Shown: positions 8,601-16,315 of the stretch, piece after piece
Numbering within the stretch: the first letter of the stretch is position 1
Layout: every line of letters begins with the position of its first letter
Virus record (IMG/VR): IMGVR_UViG_3300030333_000108
Location: 1 to 20,190 of that record
DNA length: 20,190 nucleotides
From: a virus
Reading direction: 5' to 3' (one strand)
Translations under genes and position numbers: made by a program
Notes under the pieces: generated by a model
Databases searched by the model: none
Seen by the model: only the letters and a program-made list of their open reading frames with translations
Told to the model about the DNA's origin: nothing

Positions 8601-10300
8601 GCAGCATCAAATGGAGTACCACCACCTTGAGCAATATTAGTTAATGCACCTTGCTGTCTAGCACCAATAGCATCTGGAGAATCTAAAAATTCAACCTTTA
8701 CTGATGGTATGCCAAGTTCTTTAGCTTTAGCTAATCTGTTATGTCCATTAACAACATAAGTAAGTCCGTCTTTTGGATCTTCCCATACCTGGACTACTCC
8801 TTCTAAATCATTATTCCATTTTTCTACACCTTCTAATGATTGACCTTTTTGTACTCCTTGAGCATCTACACCACCTTTATATTGAAATCTAACTGGATCT
8901 AATTGAATTTGATCTACATTTAAATATGGCATGCCCATTAATCTATTAGGCATTAATGTTTTACCCTCGCCTTCTAGTTTTTTAATACCATTTACTACAT
9001 CTTGCCTTGTAAATTGCTCAAACTCTTTACCAGTAGCTTCTGTTATTGCATCTGATAATTCTGTACCATTTTTAGGATTAGCAAGAGACAATAGGTTATC
9101 AGTAGGTACTTGATTTATACGAGTATTGATGTCAGTTATTGCAAGGCTATTTGTAGGTGCTGATACATCGCTGTATTTCAATAATTGCTGATCACCGTCT
9201 CCAACTCTTTTAGATATTTCTTCTATAACTTCAGGAATATTATTTTCAGCTTGGGCTACTTCTGCTATTTGCGTATCGTCTAAATTTTCTAAAGCTTCCT
9301 GTACTGAATCTGACTCTGGTGTTTGTGGTGTTACCTTTTGTGCGTTTGTTCCGTCTGGATCTACAGTTTTGGTAAAAGCGACTTTACCGCCAGCATCCTC
9401 TGTAATTATGCCGTCAGCTTTTTGCTGACTACGAAACATTCTTCTAAAGTTTGTTAGGCTTTCTGCTGTTTTTGCTCTTTTAACATTAGAAAATAAACCA
9501 CTTAATTGCTTTGCATTTAATAAACCCGCCAAACTACTAGAAATAGATAAATTAATAGGAAAAGCAGCTTGCGATGCTTCTGTCATACTCATGCCTGGCT
9601 TTGTGCCAAAATTATTTCTGTTGTCATCTAAAAATGTACTAGGCACTTCATCAATAGCATTAAGAACACCAAGTCTTCCTATTGCACCCATTAAAGATCG
9701 TGCTTTTGTAGGGTCTATAAACTGCATTGCTTTTGCTACTGCTGGAATTTGCGAACCAGCAATATTACCAACACCTCTTGTTATATATGCTAAAGCAATA
9801 TTTAACATCAATGCTGCCCGCATATCATCGCCATTTTTTTCAGCAGCCGTCATTTCTGAGGGTGGTTTAAAACCGCCAATTTTATATGCTTCTTCTACAA
9901 ATTCATCTGCACCTCTACCTATTTCATAATCTGTATAATCACCTCTTCTCATATCTGTAACAGCTTTCGTAGCGTTACCAATAGCCTTTATAGTTCCTAA
10001 TGCTGCCGTATTATCTAAATGCGTAGGTAGTGCTAAGTCAAAGCCCAGGTGCATTAAAGATCCAAATAATTTACCTCTATCACCGCCAGTTACTTTACCT
10101 TCACCCCTTAATTCTGCTTGTACTTTTTTTGTATAATCACCATAAGCTTGGTAAGCCGTTGCAGCTTTGCCTTGGGTAAAATCCCACCAGGGATAATTAG
10201 GCTTTTCTTTTTCTTTTTCTTTTTCTGCTACAAGAGTTTCTTCTTCTTCTACAGGAGGTGTAATTAACTCTTTATCTTGCTGTTCTTGATTTAATTCCAT
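5645..10300 (-). CDS. gp16-like ejection protein of polyvalent type with ParB/DdrB-like and zincin-like domains (1551 aa)
   Basis: Large internal core protein, expected to enter the cell with the phage DNA. The N-terminus is acidic with an EK run (residues 26-33); hydrophobic helices lie at about 160-210 and 245-265. Residues about 460-720 form a ParB/DdrB-like domain: RFQYKGGVDAQGV, VVQVWEDPKDG, the signature YVVNGHNRLAKAKELGIP (515-532), GALTNIAQGGGTPFDAANFL, and a closing VDLFGN (668-673). DdrB-type ParB domains of phages and plasmids carry the same string of motifs. Lys/Arg-rich coiled-coil-like regions follow (about 900-1060). Near the C-terminus, YHEAFHSVQ gives an HExxH zinc motif (H1375, E1376, H1379), with AEAFGHWL about 50 residues on offering E1429 as a possible third ligand. 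The N-terminal lytic transglycosylase of T7 gp16 is not recognisable. The start follows AGAGG by 7 nt. T7 gp16 is about 1318 residues. The functions of both domains in this phage are inference. Confidence 0.88.
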   Translation of the reverse strand: MELNQEQQDKELITPPVEEEETLVAEKEKEKEKPNYPWWDFTQGKAATAYQAYGDYTKKVQAELRGEGKVTGGDRGKLFGSLMHLGFDLALPTHLDNTAALGTIKAIGNATKAVTDMRRGDYTDYEIGRGADEFVEEAYKIGGFKPPSEMTAAEKNGDDMRAALMLNIALAYITRGVGNIAGSQIPAVAKAMQFIDPTKARSLMGAIGRLGVLNAIDEVPSTFLDDNRNNFGTKPGMSMTEASQAAFPINLSISSSLAGLLNAKQLSGLFSNVKRAKTAESLTNFRRMFRSQQKADGIITEDAGGKVAFTKTVDPDGTNAQKVTPQTPESDSVQEALENLDDTQIAEVAQAENNIPEVIEEISKRVGDGDQQLLKYSDVSAPTNSLAITDINTRINQVPTDNLLSLANPKNGTELSDAITEATGKEFEQFTRQDVVNGIKKLEGEGKTLMPNRLMGMPYLNVDQIQLDPVRFQYKGGVDAQGVQKGQSLEGVEKWNNDLEGVVQVWEDPKDGLTYVVNGHNRLAKAKELGIPSVKVEFLDSPDAIGARQQGALTNIAQGGGTPFDAANFLKESGISSPEQLTDIGVPLKSGLGAKGLALSKLPPNIYQDVLDGKISQNRGLLLGGSGLDETGMQTAYKVLQKKDVTDATFSEVLQQAKNAPTAEGGQVDLFGNTEMLNLMIEKGQLAASIKRNLVQDRNLFSRAGRGADRLEAAGSKIDRFEAANQKNFADTAIAQFDAEKYADTNISKLLNEGAQQISEGAKVGVVTRRIQPKIINEIIDNPALPTKTPEIQTELPTSTELPGGRTINEDQIAKKTFVEKDGTVKIRGTFVDERGYVQTPKPEDTIVPRRVMINNIIKKAAQNGEVRPPTTPLINTPKATNVNSTKVINNLRDGKIDGDSIRLMADELRLADEHKTLDEAIKADRIAQKRAEMGWDNMTYEQKKQRDFFKDMEMGNRKFEFDMITDPINKLRKQVPTLSIDQLKAKKLELEQGGFPLTERVKNNIAKKRTEFPYVETKKKAEKMRLELVSDANIEKLYKDGEQIGDQLFEAELKKIEDLEGAASSSIDTRLVSQAEYELVVNELNKKTAKSTGFTLPNEFARMKPRYGLGEIDFENDLDRVAYIIRSKAKKSKREDDIVALLKQQGIDPDKARIHGSKVHQFVKDYVKAETGSAAASNAAGMLIKVPDQGFFEVPRMSFSPMVDFTGGSYDEALVRRQLQVAKERMNIGYADRLAEWGQRITGSVEEIFEQSQELALEASKAMKEASIIAGIDPSRVRYLETINMNRMFGRDENIKSTAKWRPDLATFMARNPDDPLSAVAEGQPTAVFVPRGSEHASRNSIFLALYPGIEKRYGGLVSGVAENGRAFRVDAYHEAFHSVQGWLDEIGNTKLTEALNTPEALEEMSSIIKRSRGNFQPGMEAKEIQAEAFGHWLNNKKIKLENGGLKAVFERMKKYLYEFGKKLRFILGKDPTYVDVFELAASGELSRKALINKLTPEQLDGLITRMDADTSRSIPELTNRINEYLITKKIEYDNMLAGWDSAVAKGGCI
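5653..5662 (-). promoter_or_regulatory. Strong Shine-Dalgarno for the 1140-aa ejection protein
   Basis: The minus strand reads AAAGGAGGTT here, the best ribosome binding site in the window, with 9 nt between AGGAGG and the ATG at 5645. It lies inside the last codons of the upstream gene. It decides the start in favour of 5645 and suggests that ribosomes reinitiate at the TAATG overlap. Confidence 0.85.
6012..6178 (-). other. Zincin-like HExxH motif region within the gp16-like protein
   Basis: The region runs from H1375-E1376-A-F-H1379 to residue E1429 in the segment EIQAEAFGHWL. HExxH followed 45-50 residues later by a helix with Glu is the layout of a gluzincin-type metallopeptidase. Metallopeptidase modules of this kind occur in phage polyvalent proteins. 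The catalytic residues look intact, so a working protease is plausible but untested. Confidence 0.68.
8141..8923 (-). other. ParB/DdrB-like domain within the gp16-like protein
   Basis: This segment encodes about residues 460-720. The NGHNRL core corresponds to the GxHR-type motif of the ParB/sulfiredoxin fold, and the downstream GALTNIAQGGGTPFDAA and VDLFGN motifs are those of the DdrB branch found in phage and plasmid polyvalent proteins. The canonical ParB motif usually has GHHR; here the second His is Asn (GHNR), so activity (nuclease or nucleotide binding) is uncertain. Confidence 0.78.
10203..10226 (-). repeat. Hexanucleotide microsatellite coding for an EK run
   Basis: On the plus strand, TTTTTC is repeated three times with a partial fourth unit. 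On the coding strand this gives alternating GAA and AAA codons (residues 26-33, EKEKEKEK). Loss or gain of a unit would change the length of the charged N-terminal tract without shifting the frame. Confidence 0.8.
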
Positions 10301-10303
10301 GAT

Positions 10304-12547
10304 TTAACCTCTGTAAATAAGACGTTTTGGTGCTGTTCCTGACAAGACATAAGCAACGTAATTTGTTGCATCAGATAATTGACCATCTCCAGGAGACATG
10401 CCTTTTACTGAATTTTTAAGACCCATAAGCTTGTTACCTTTCTGAAGTAGAAAATTTATTTCTTCTTCACTAGGGTAGAACTCCTCATCCTTATAATGCT
10501 CTAAAGTATCAACAAGTAGCTGATATGGCGAGATATTGTATTTATTTGCAAGTGATCGCATTGGCATAGGTATCTTTTCGCCATCCAATGCAAGTTTTAA
10601 TACTTTTTGCGTATCATTTGCAGACATTATTGGAAACTCTTTATAATCTCTTTTTTCTATCCTGGAATCAGGTACTACATCTAAACTAGACAACCTATAA
10701 GTAGGAGGTGTATCTATTGGCTTATCTTTCTTTTCGTCTTTTTTTATTGCATTTGGAAAAAATTTATCTAATGCTTTTTCATCTTTATTAAATTCAGTAA
10801 TAGTATCTTCAATTATTTTTCTTTGTGCCGCTGGATCTAATGCACCTTTTTCATTAATTTCATTAGCAAGATCTGTATATATCCTATCTTCAAGTGCATT
10901 TTTATAATTTATAGCTGAATCTTGTTGGTTATTTTTTAAATTACCAATATATTCAGTAACATTCATTTTACTTATGTCTTGCCCTCTCATAACAGCAGTA
11001 GCTATATCTGGATAATATTTTTCTGTTACTAATGCAGTAGCCTCTTTTACTTTGTTATTTATTATTGTTGTTTCATAAGCACCACTAGCTTCAGCTCTTT
11101 TTTGCCTTGCCATAGTTGCAAATTCTTTCCATTTTTGTGACTTATATTCTGCAAGTTCTGGAGGTACGCCAGCTAATGCTTCTGTAAGCTCTTTCCTTAC
11201 TGCAACTTCGTCAAATTTAACTCCATGCCTACTTTGATTTAATGAAAATATTTCTTCTACAGGTGCAGTATTAAAAGTTGTTTTTGCCCTGGCTTCATCC
11301 ATCTCATCTATATCAGCAAATAATTTTATTTTTTTATCAAAAGGTAAATTTTCATCCGCAAATAATTCACTTACAGCAGCGTTGTACTCATCGCTTCCTT
11401 TTTCTAATGGAACTATAGTTTCAGCCCATTTCAATACAAAGTCTTTTTCTGCGGCTTCTTCCTTTCTTTTATTTATTTGATGAGCAGCATTACCAATTTT
11501 GTTCTGTTCAAGTAAAAAATCTACGCCAAACATTTCACCAGCAGAAATTAATTCTTTTGGCCTACCTTTTTTGTCAGTAATTATATGAACAGGCACACTA
11601 TCTAACATGCCTAAAAAGCTTGCAGCTCTTTGGCTATGCTTGCCATTTATATCGTTAGCCTCTACTTCTAGTTGTCCTCTTAATGCTAAAAGTACTTCTT
11701 TCTTAAATTCAGTTGGCTCTAATGGTAATCCTAATTTTTTTACTTGATCATTTAATATGACCCCTAATTGTGCTACTAAATCATTTTCTGTAAGTTCATC
11801 TTTTTTCCAATTAACTAAAGCTTGATATAACTGACCTTTTGTTAAAGTTTTTTGAAATTCTTTTTGAAATTTTGTATAAGCTTTTAAATGTTTTTCATTA
11901 AAACCTTGCCATGCTTTGTTTATAGCAGGTGTTGTGTAATCAATAAAACTTGCACTTGTTTCGTCAACACCCCAATCTTGTGCTAACTGTGTAGTCGCTT
12001 CTGCTTTAATTTGATCTAGTCTTGGGTTTAATGGATCTAAAGATATTATTTCTGAAGCATATTGATTAAATGCTCTATCAAAATATATACCAGCTTCACC
12101 AGCAGCTAATTTACTTAATTGATCTTCTCTTGATTTTTGCCTCCAGGGATTAACTTCATCCATCATCATGCCAGCAATTGCATCTTCCCTAGATACCTGC
12201 CTATTAGTAGCGGCATAATTTTCTGCATTATTAATTGCTTGTCTATTAGCAAGAGACAAAGCTTTTATGACATCATTTCTACCTTTCTGTTCTTCATTAC
12301 TTTTAACTACTGGCCCTATTTGACTTACCGCTTGACTTGTTTTTGCTAAAGCATCAGATAATTGTTTAAAGCTGTTATAGCCTTGAACATTCATCTCGTT
12401 AGATCGTTGAATTATATTTATGCCTTTTGGTGTTGGCATCTCTACTAACTTTGGAGGTGCAACAGGTTGCTCTGACCTATAAGACAAAAATGTATTTACA
12501 GGTTTAGCAGTAGGTCTTAATTGATTTTTTGGTAATTCTCTAGCCAT
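10304..12547 (-). CDS. gp15-like internal core/ejection protein (747 aa)
   Basis: Internal virion protein of the core stacked on the portal; in T7, gp15 is ejected and forms the periplasmic part of the DNA conduit. The assignment rests on synteny (third of the internal proteins), a length like that of T7 gp15, and a largely helical, highly charged sequence without enzyme motifs. The N-terminus is proline-rich and disordered-looking (residues 1-45). Regions such as 355-375 and 590-640 are rich in Glu/Lys and probably form long helices. No signal peptide or membrane segment is evident. The start is in a TAATG with the preceding stop, with GGAG about 10 nt upstream. The stop lies 3 nt before the gp16-like start, so the two are likely translated together and needed in related amounts. 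Confidence 0.85.
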   Translation of the reverse strand: MARELPKNQLRPTAKPVNTFLSYRSEQPVAPPKLVEMPTPKGINIIQRSNEMNVQGYNSFKQLSDALAKTSQAVSQIGPVVKSNEEQKGRNDVIKALSLANRQAINNAENYAATNRQVSREDAIAGMMMDEVNPWRQKSREDQLSKLAAGEAGIYFDRAFNQYASEIISLDPLNPRLDQIKAEATTQLAQDWGVDETSASFIDYTTPAINKAWQGFNEKHLKAYTKFQKEFQKTLTKGQLYQALVNWKKDELTENDLVAQLGVILNDQVKKLGLPLEPTEFKKEVLLALRGQLEVEANDINGKHSQRAASFLGMLDSVPVHIITDKKGRPKELISAGEMFGVDFLLEQNKIGNAAHQINKRKEEAAEKDFVLKWAETIVPLEKGSDEYNAAVSELFADENLPFDKKIKLFADIDEMDEARAKTTFNTAPVEEIFSLNQSRHGVKFDEVAVRKELTEALAGVPPELAEYKSQKWKEFATMARQKRAEASGAYETTIINNKVKEATALVTEKYYPDIATAVMRGQDISKMNVTEYIGNLKNNQQDSAINYKNALEDRIYTDLANEINEKGALDPAAQRKIIEDTITEFNKDEKALDKFFPNAIKKDEKKDKPIDTPPTYRLSSLDVVPDSRIEKRDYKEFPIMSANDTQKVLKLALDGEKIPMPMRSLANKYNISPYQLLVDTLEHYKDEEFYPSEEEINFLLQKGNKLMGLKNSVKGMSPGDGQLSDATNYVAYVLSGTAPKRLIYRG

Positions 12548-13323
12548 TATGTTAATGCTCCATAAGTAGATACGCCAGCAGATACGCCACCAGCAACAGC
12601 ACCAAGCAATCCAGCTCCAGCACTTGGGCCACCACCAACCATTGACGGCCCAGCGGGGCCAATCAAAGTAGGTAACGGAGCAAATGGAGGAATTGGATCA
12701 AGATATTCTTGCTGTTGATAAAATTGCTGACTATTGTATTGATTTAAGTATTGAGATACAGCACCAGCTTGTTGCCTTGTGTACTGACTCTCTTTAAATC
12801 CGTCATTGATACGTTTTAAGGTTGTAAAATCTCCAACTTGCCTTGCATAATCATTCATTAAACGATCTACAGATGGCCCAGCAGTATTACCCGCTGCTAT
12901 AGAACTTCTTGCTTTTAAAGCCTGGACTTTAAATTGAAATAATGCAACAGCATCAGCCATTGCTTCTTGTTGAAATCCTTCAGCAAAAGCTTGACTTGTA
13001 CTTAAATAATCTGCACCAGCAGATGACCTGGCTCTAGCAACTTCTTCTGCACTAACTATTGCTTTACTTAGCTCGTAATTTCGTAAGGAATTAGTATATG
13101 CAAGATTTTGACCATAATTTATTTTCTCACCCCAAAACTTATATTGATTATTTATGTCTGCCTGTGATGCTTGCTGTCTTGCAGACCAAGTAGCAAATTG
13201 ATCAGATGCTTTCTTGTAAGCTAATTTATTAACGTAATCTTGTCTTTGTGCCTGGTAATTGGCTATCCCACTTAAAAAGTTAAGACCTCCAGAAACAACA
13301 CCAAAAGCTAATTCTGGCCCCAT
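12547..13323 (-). CDS. gp14-like internal core protein (258 aa)
   Basis: Internal virion protein that in T7 is ejected and forms the outer-membrane part of the channel. The N-terminus is hydrophobic (residues 5-22, AFGVVSGGLNFLSGIANY). An Ala/Gln-rich helical body follows, including the segment SSIAAGNTAGPSVDRLMNDY (about 139-158), which parallels T7 gp14 around ESMLEGSSMDRIKR. The C-terminus is Pro/Gly-rich and ends in a hydrophobic Gly/Ala tail (about 230-258). It is longer than T7 gp14 (196 aa), mainly because of that tail. The start is fixed by a TAATG overlap and a strong GGAGG at 13332-13336, 8 nt upstream. Confidence 0.87.
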   Translation of the reverse strand: MGPELAFGVVSGGLNFLSGIANYQAQRQDYVNKLAYKKASDQFATWSARQQASQADINNQYKFWGEKINYGQNLAYTNSLRNYELSKAIVSAEEVARARSSAGADYLSTSQAFAEGFQQEAMADAVALFQFKVQALKARSSIAAGNTAGPSVDRLMNDYARQVGDFTTLKRINDGFKESQYTRQQAGAVSQYLNQYNSQQFYQQQEYLDPIPPFAPLPTLIGPAGPSMVGGGPSAGAGLLGAVAGGVSAGVSTYGALT

Positions 13324-13769
13324 TAGTTAAACCTCCAAAATTGACAGAACAAGGCTCTGTTATGCCCATATGGTCTTGGGTCATTTACTGTAAAGCCGAG
13401 ATATTTTAACCATTTAATAGATTTTTTATTTTCTGCATAAACCCAATTTCCTATAGGTTTACCAACTTCTTTTAAGCAATAATCAATCCATTTTTTACCA
13501 TCAACGCACAATGTTTTTTTATGATTTTTAGATGACGTTAAACCATCAGTACCTAGCATCCATATTGCTTGTTTAGTAACACCTGTCATACCAACAGGAG
13601 TTCCGTCATCTCCTTCAATTGCTCTGCAAATATCTGAATTTATAAAGCTTTCCAACATTGCTGTTACTGGATCTAAGTCATGACTAAGACGTACTTCCAA
13701 CTCGTCTTCTTCCCTCATTCCTAGACCAATATCAATTGCCATTTCTTGTGTAGCTTTAATTAATTTCAT
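13323..13769 (-). CDS. gp13-like internal protein with GNAT-type fold (148 aa)
   Basis: Occupies the gp13 place between tail tubular protein B and gp14. T7 gp13 (138 aa) is needed for virion assembly and resembles N-acetyltransferases. Visible GNAT-like traits are the start IKATQEMAIDIGLGMREED, a strand GTPVGMTGVT, and a C-terminal NKKSIKWLKYLGFTV (about residues 115-129), the usual last helix-strand of the fold. The acetyl-CoA pyrophosphate loop (Q/R-x-x-G-x-G/A) is not evident, so catalysis is doubtful and a structural role is likely. The ATG overlaps the preceding stop as ATGA, with GAGG 8 nt upstream. Confidence 0.8.
   Translation of the reverse strand: MKLIKATQEMAIDIGLGMREEDELEVRLSHDLDPVTAMLESFINSDICRAIEGDDGTPVGMTGVTKQAIWMLGTDGLTSSKNHKKTLCVDGKKWIDYCLKEVGKPIGNWVYAENKKSIKWLKYLGFTVNDPRPYGHNRALFCQFWRFN
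13332..13336 (-). promoter_or_regulatory. Shine-Dalgarno GGAGG of the gp14-like gene
   Basis: GGAGG on the minus strand lies 8 nt before the ATG at 13323, within the end of the gp13-like gene. It fixes the start and supports coupled translation at the TAATG junction. Confidence 0.8.
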
Positions 13770-16315
13770 CGTAGTGACCTCGCTTTACCTGTTATCAATG
13801 CAACCCATTCACAAGTAGAAAACTTGCATGGATGTGCTGTATCGTTTTTTATTTCAACAACACATCTTTCTCCCCTGGACATTATTGGAATAGTAAATAC
13901 GCCTTCTTTATATCTGTCATCGTCAGGATCATATCCATTAGGTAGAGCAGTACCTATTTTTGACAACCTACTTCCAAGAACTGTTCCATCAAATTTATAA
14001 ACAGAAGTATCTCTTCTTTCAGCAGTTACTTCAATATCAAAATATGCAGTTTCATGGTATCTAAGTTTTGCATGTCTTACTTGTGTTCTCTCTACGTTTG
14101 CAGCAGCTTTACCACCGCCTATCTCTTTATATAATTTAAATTTGGTAAATCTATATCTAAATTCATATCTTTCGCCAAAAAAGATTGGTACGTTTCGCCA
14201 ATCTCCTGAAGCAATGACAGTATTACCTGAAGTAATAGTAGATAATAAAACACCACCATTTGATGTCGTATGGAATCCTGACCAAGCTTGTGTTGTAGCA
14301 GCAGCAGTAAAAGGTAAAGTCCAGGTGGTTGTATTAGCGGTAGGACTATAGTTTCCAGAAGCTACCCTCATAGCAGCGGGTGTATCAGTTGTCGTAGAAA
14401 CTCTTCTATCTAACAACAACGGATAAGGGCTGCCAGAGGGCGGTTCTGGACTTCTATCTTGTACTGGTATTTTTTCTAAAAATACTTTTGTGCCATACCT
14501 CATTAAACAAAATAAAGTTTCTCTTATACAAAGCACTTGCAATATTTCATCTGCTCCACTAAAAGTCCAATGACTCCAACTTGATTGTGCTCTTTCTACT
14601 CCACCACCTGAATTTCTTAAAAAGTATTTATAAATATAAATCCTATCTTTAAAACCTGTTTTGCCACTTAAGGCAAATAAAGCATTACTTGTATCATTAA
14701 CAGTTATTTTAAAAACGCTACTAGGAACATAAGCCGAAACATACCCTGTTAAATCTTGAGCATCAGCAGTTAAAGCAGTACCAGCACCCCTTACACTAAA
14801 CTCTCTAAATTGTGAAAAATCACCATTAGCTTGGCAAAATATAATTCCACCACCTGCAAGCTGCGGCCTTACGTTTGTATCTATTTCAAACTGCGTTAAT
14901 ACTGTAATCTGTGCTGTTGCTGGCGTTAATATTGTTTCTGCTGCATTAAATCTAAATTGATATTGAGAGCTAAATAAAATTAACTCGTCCTGGTAAGGAA
15001 TTGCATACTTTAGAATACTTACTCTGTTATTACTTGCAACAACATCTATTGGGTCACTATCTAAAACAGTAGTTACTGTTTCTGGAAAAAAATCAAATAA
15101 TGCTCTTACCCTGGATAAAATTACATGCTCATCGGCAAGAAACCCAAGTCTGTTTTTGTAGATAAAAATATCATTTATAGGATTACCAATAAAACTCGGA
15201 TCAGGAGCTGTATCTGTATCACCTGCAATACGTTCTCCCCAACTAGGAATCCTTACTTGCCAGGAATCACCATTAGGATAATTGCCATTTATGATAGTGC
15301 CGTCTGCTGGGCCAAAATGAAAAGTTCCATCAGGTAAAGCAACTAATAAATGTGGCATTTTATTTTTATCAATTTTATATTTATCTCCAGGTTTAACAGT
15401 TTCACTCCAAGTACCTTCTCCAAAATCTCCGCTTTTTGGAACAAAAGACACATGAAAATCATCGAAACTATTAGTTGGATCACCCTCTATAGTTATTTGA
15501 TAATTATTAGGAGCTATTGTTGGTAGTTCAGTAAAGGCTTGAACTTTATCAAATATTGCAGTTATATCAGCATTTGATCTTGCATCAGATACAGAAACAC
15601 TAAAAGCATTGTCTGATTGGACATGAATAACAGCACCACTTCTTGAAAAAGTTACATCTGAAAAAGCAGAAAAACCAGCAATTATATTTGTCGCTATATC
15701 TTCAGAGCTAATTCTATTTTCTGTAACTGTACTTCCACTAGCAACAACAGGAGCAACAGCGGTTGTTACTGAAACTTCAGTTGCAGTTGAATCACCAGCT
15801 CGTTTTATACTAACTTTATATGTTTGACCATAAGTAGCAGCCCTTACCCATATCAACGCTTCATGTGCTTTAGGTCTTGCAACAGCAGGTGCTGTAGAAG
15901 TTTCCATTTCTGGTTTTGTAAGAGTATTTGTTATGAATGTATAGTCAGCAATCGTTACTGCTCTTAATTGTGTTTTTGCATCTGTAATCGTACTTAAATA
16001 TCCAAAATTCCCCCCATGTGTTACAACATTCTTTGATTGACCATCTAAATCATAAACTTGGATATTTGAAGAAGTTATTACAGCTAAATATTCTTCTACC
16101 TTATCTCTCAAAATACTATGAATAAAACAATCACCAAAACTACTATTAGAAACTAAACCTATTGTTTCGCTGCAATCTCTTTTTCTTAAACCTTCAACAA
16201 TGGATGACATTCCATTAACTTGGATCTCAGCTTGTGAAGGATCTCGTTGAGCATCAGGTTGTTGGCTAATACCCTGAGCTAAATTTGGTATTGAATAACT
16301 TGTTAAAGAACTCAT
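13766..16315 (-). CDS. Tail tubular protein B, gp12-like (849 aa)
   Basis: Nozzle protein that forms the distal hexameric tube of the short tail and closes it until ejection. The N-terminus, SIPNLAQGISQQPDAQRDPSQ (about residues 8-28), parallels T7 gp12 SIKNLKGGISQQPDILRYPDQ, and VNGMSSIVEGLRKRD parallels VNGWSSETEGLQKRP. The rest is beta-rich, including NDIFIYKNRLGFLADEHVILSR (about 380-400), which is typical of the family. The C-terminus has FTIPIMSRGERCVVEIKND. It is slightly longer than T7 gp12 (794 aa). The ATG overlaps the stop of the gp11-like gene as ATGA, with only a weak TAGG in front, so translation is probably coupled to gp11. Confidence 0.96.
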   Translation of the reverse strand: MSSLTSYSIPNLAQGISQQPDAQRDPSQAEIQVNGMSSIVEGLRKRDCSETIGLVSNSSFGDCFIHSILRDKVEEYLAVITSSNIQVYDLDGQSKNVVTHGGNFGYLSTITDAKTQLRAVTIADYTFITNTLTKPEMETSTAPAVARPKAHEALIWVRAATYGQTYKVSIKRAGDSTATEVSVTTAVAPVVASGSTVTENRISSEDIATNIIAGFSAFSDVTFSRSGAVIHVQSDNAFSVSVSDARSNADITAIFDKVQAFTELPTIAPNNYQITIEGDPTNSFDDFHVSFVPKSGDFGEGTWSETVKPGDKYKIDKNKMPHLLVALPDGTFHFGPADGTIINGNYPNGDSWQVRIPSWGERIAGDTDTAPDPSFIGNPINDIFIYKNRLGFLADEHVILSRVRALFDFFPETVTTVLDSDPIDVVASNNRVSILKYAIPYQDELILFSSQYQFRFNAAETILTPATAQITVLTQFEIDTNVRPQLAGGGIIFCQANGDFSQFREFSVRGAGTALTADAQDLTGYVSAYVPSSVFKITVNDTSNALFALSGKTGFKDRIYIYKYFLRNSGGGVERAQSSWSHWTFSGADEILQVLCIRETLFCLMRYGTKVFLEKIPVQDRSPEPPSGSPYPLLLDRRVSTTTDTPAAMRVASGNYSPTANTTTWTLPFTAAATTQAWSGFHTTSNGGVLLSTITSGNTVIASGDWRNVPIFFGERYEFRYRFTKFKLYKEIGGGKAAANVERTQVRHAKLRYHETAYFDIEVTAERRDTSVYKFDGTVLGSRLSKIGTALPNGYDPDDDRYKEGVFTIPIMSRGERCVVEIKNDTAHPCKFSTCEWVALITGKARSLR

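Noticed and set aside
5649-9929. Several plus-strand open frames opposite the gp16-like gene
   Set aside because: All are fully contained shadows of a 1551-codon gene with recognisable domains; none has supporting motifs or start signals.
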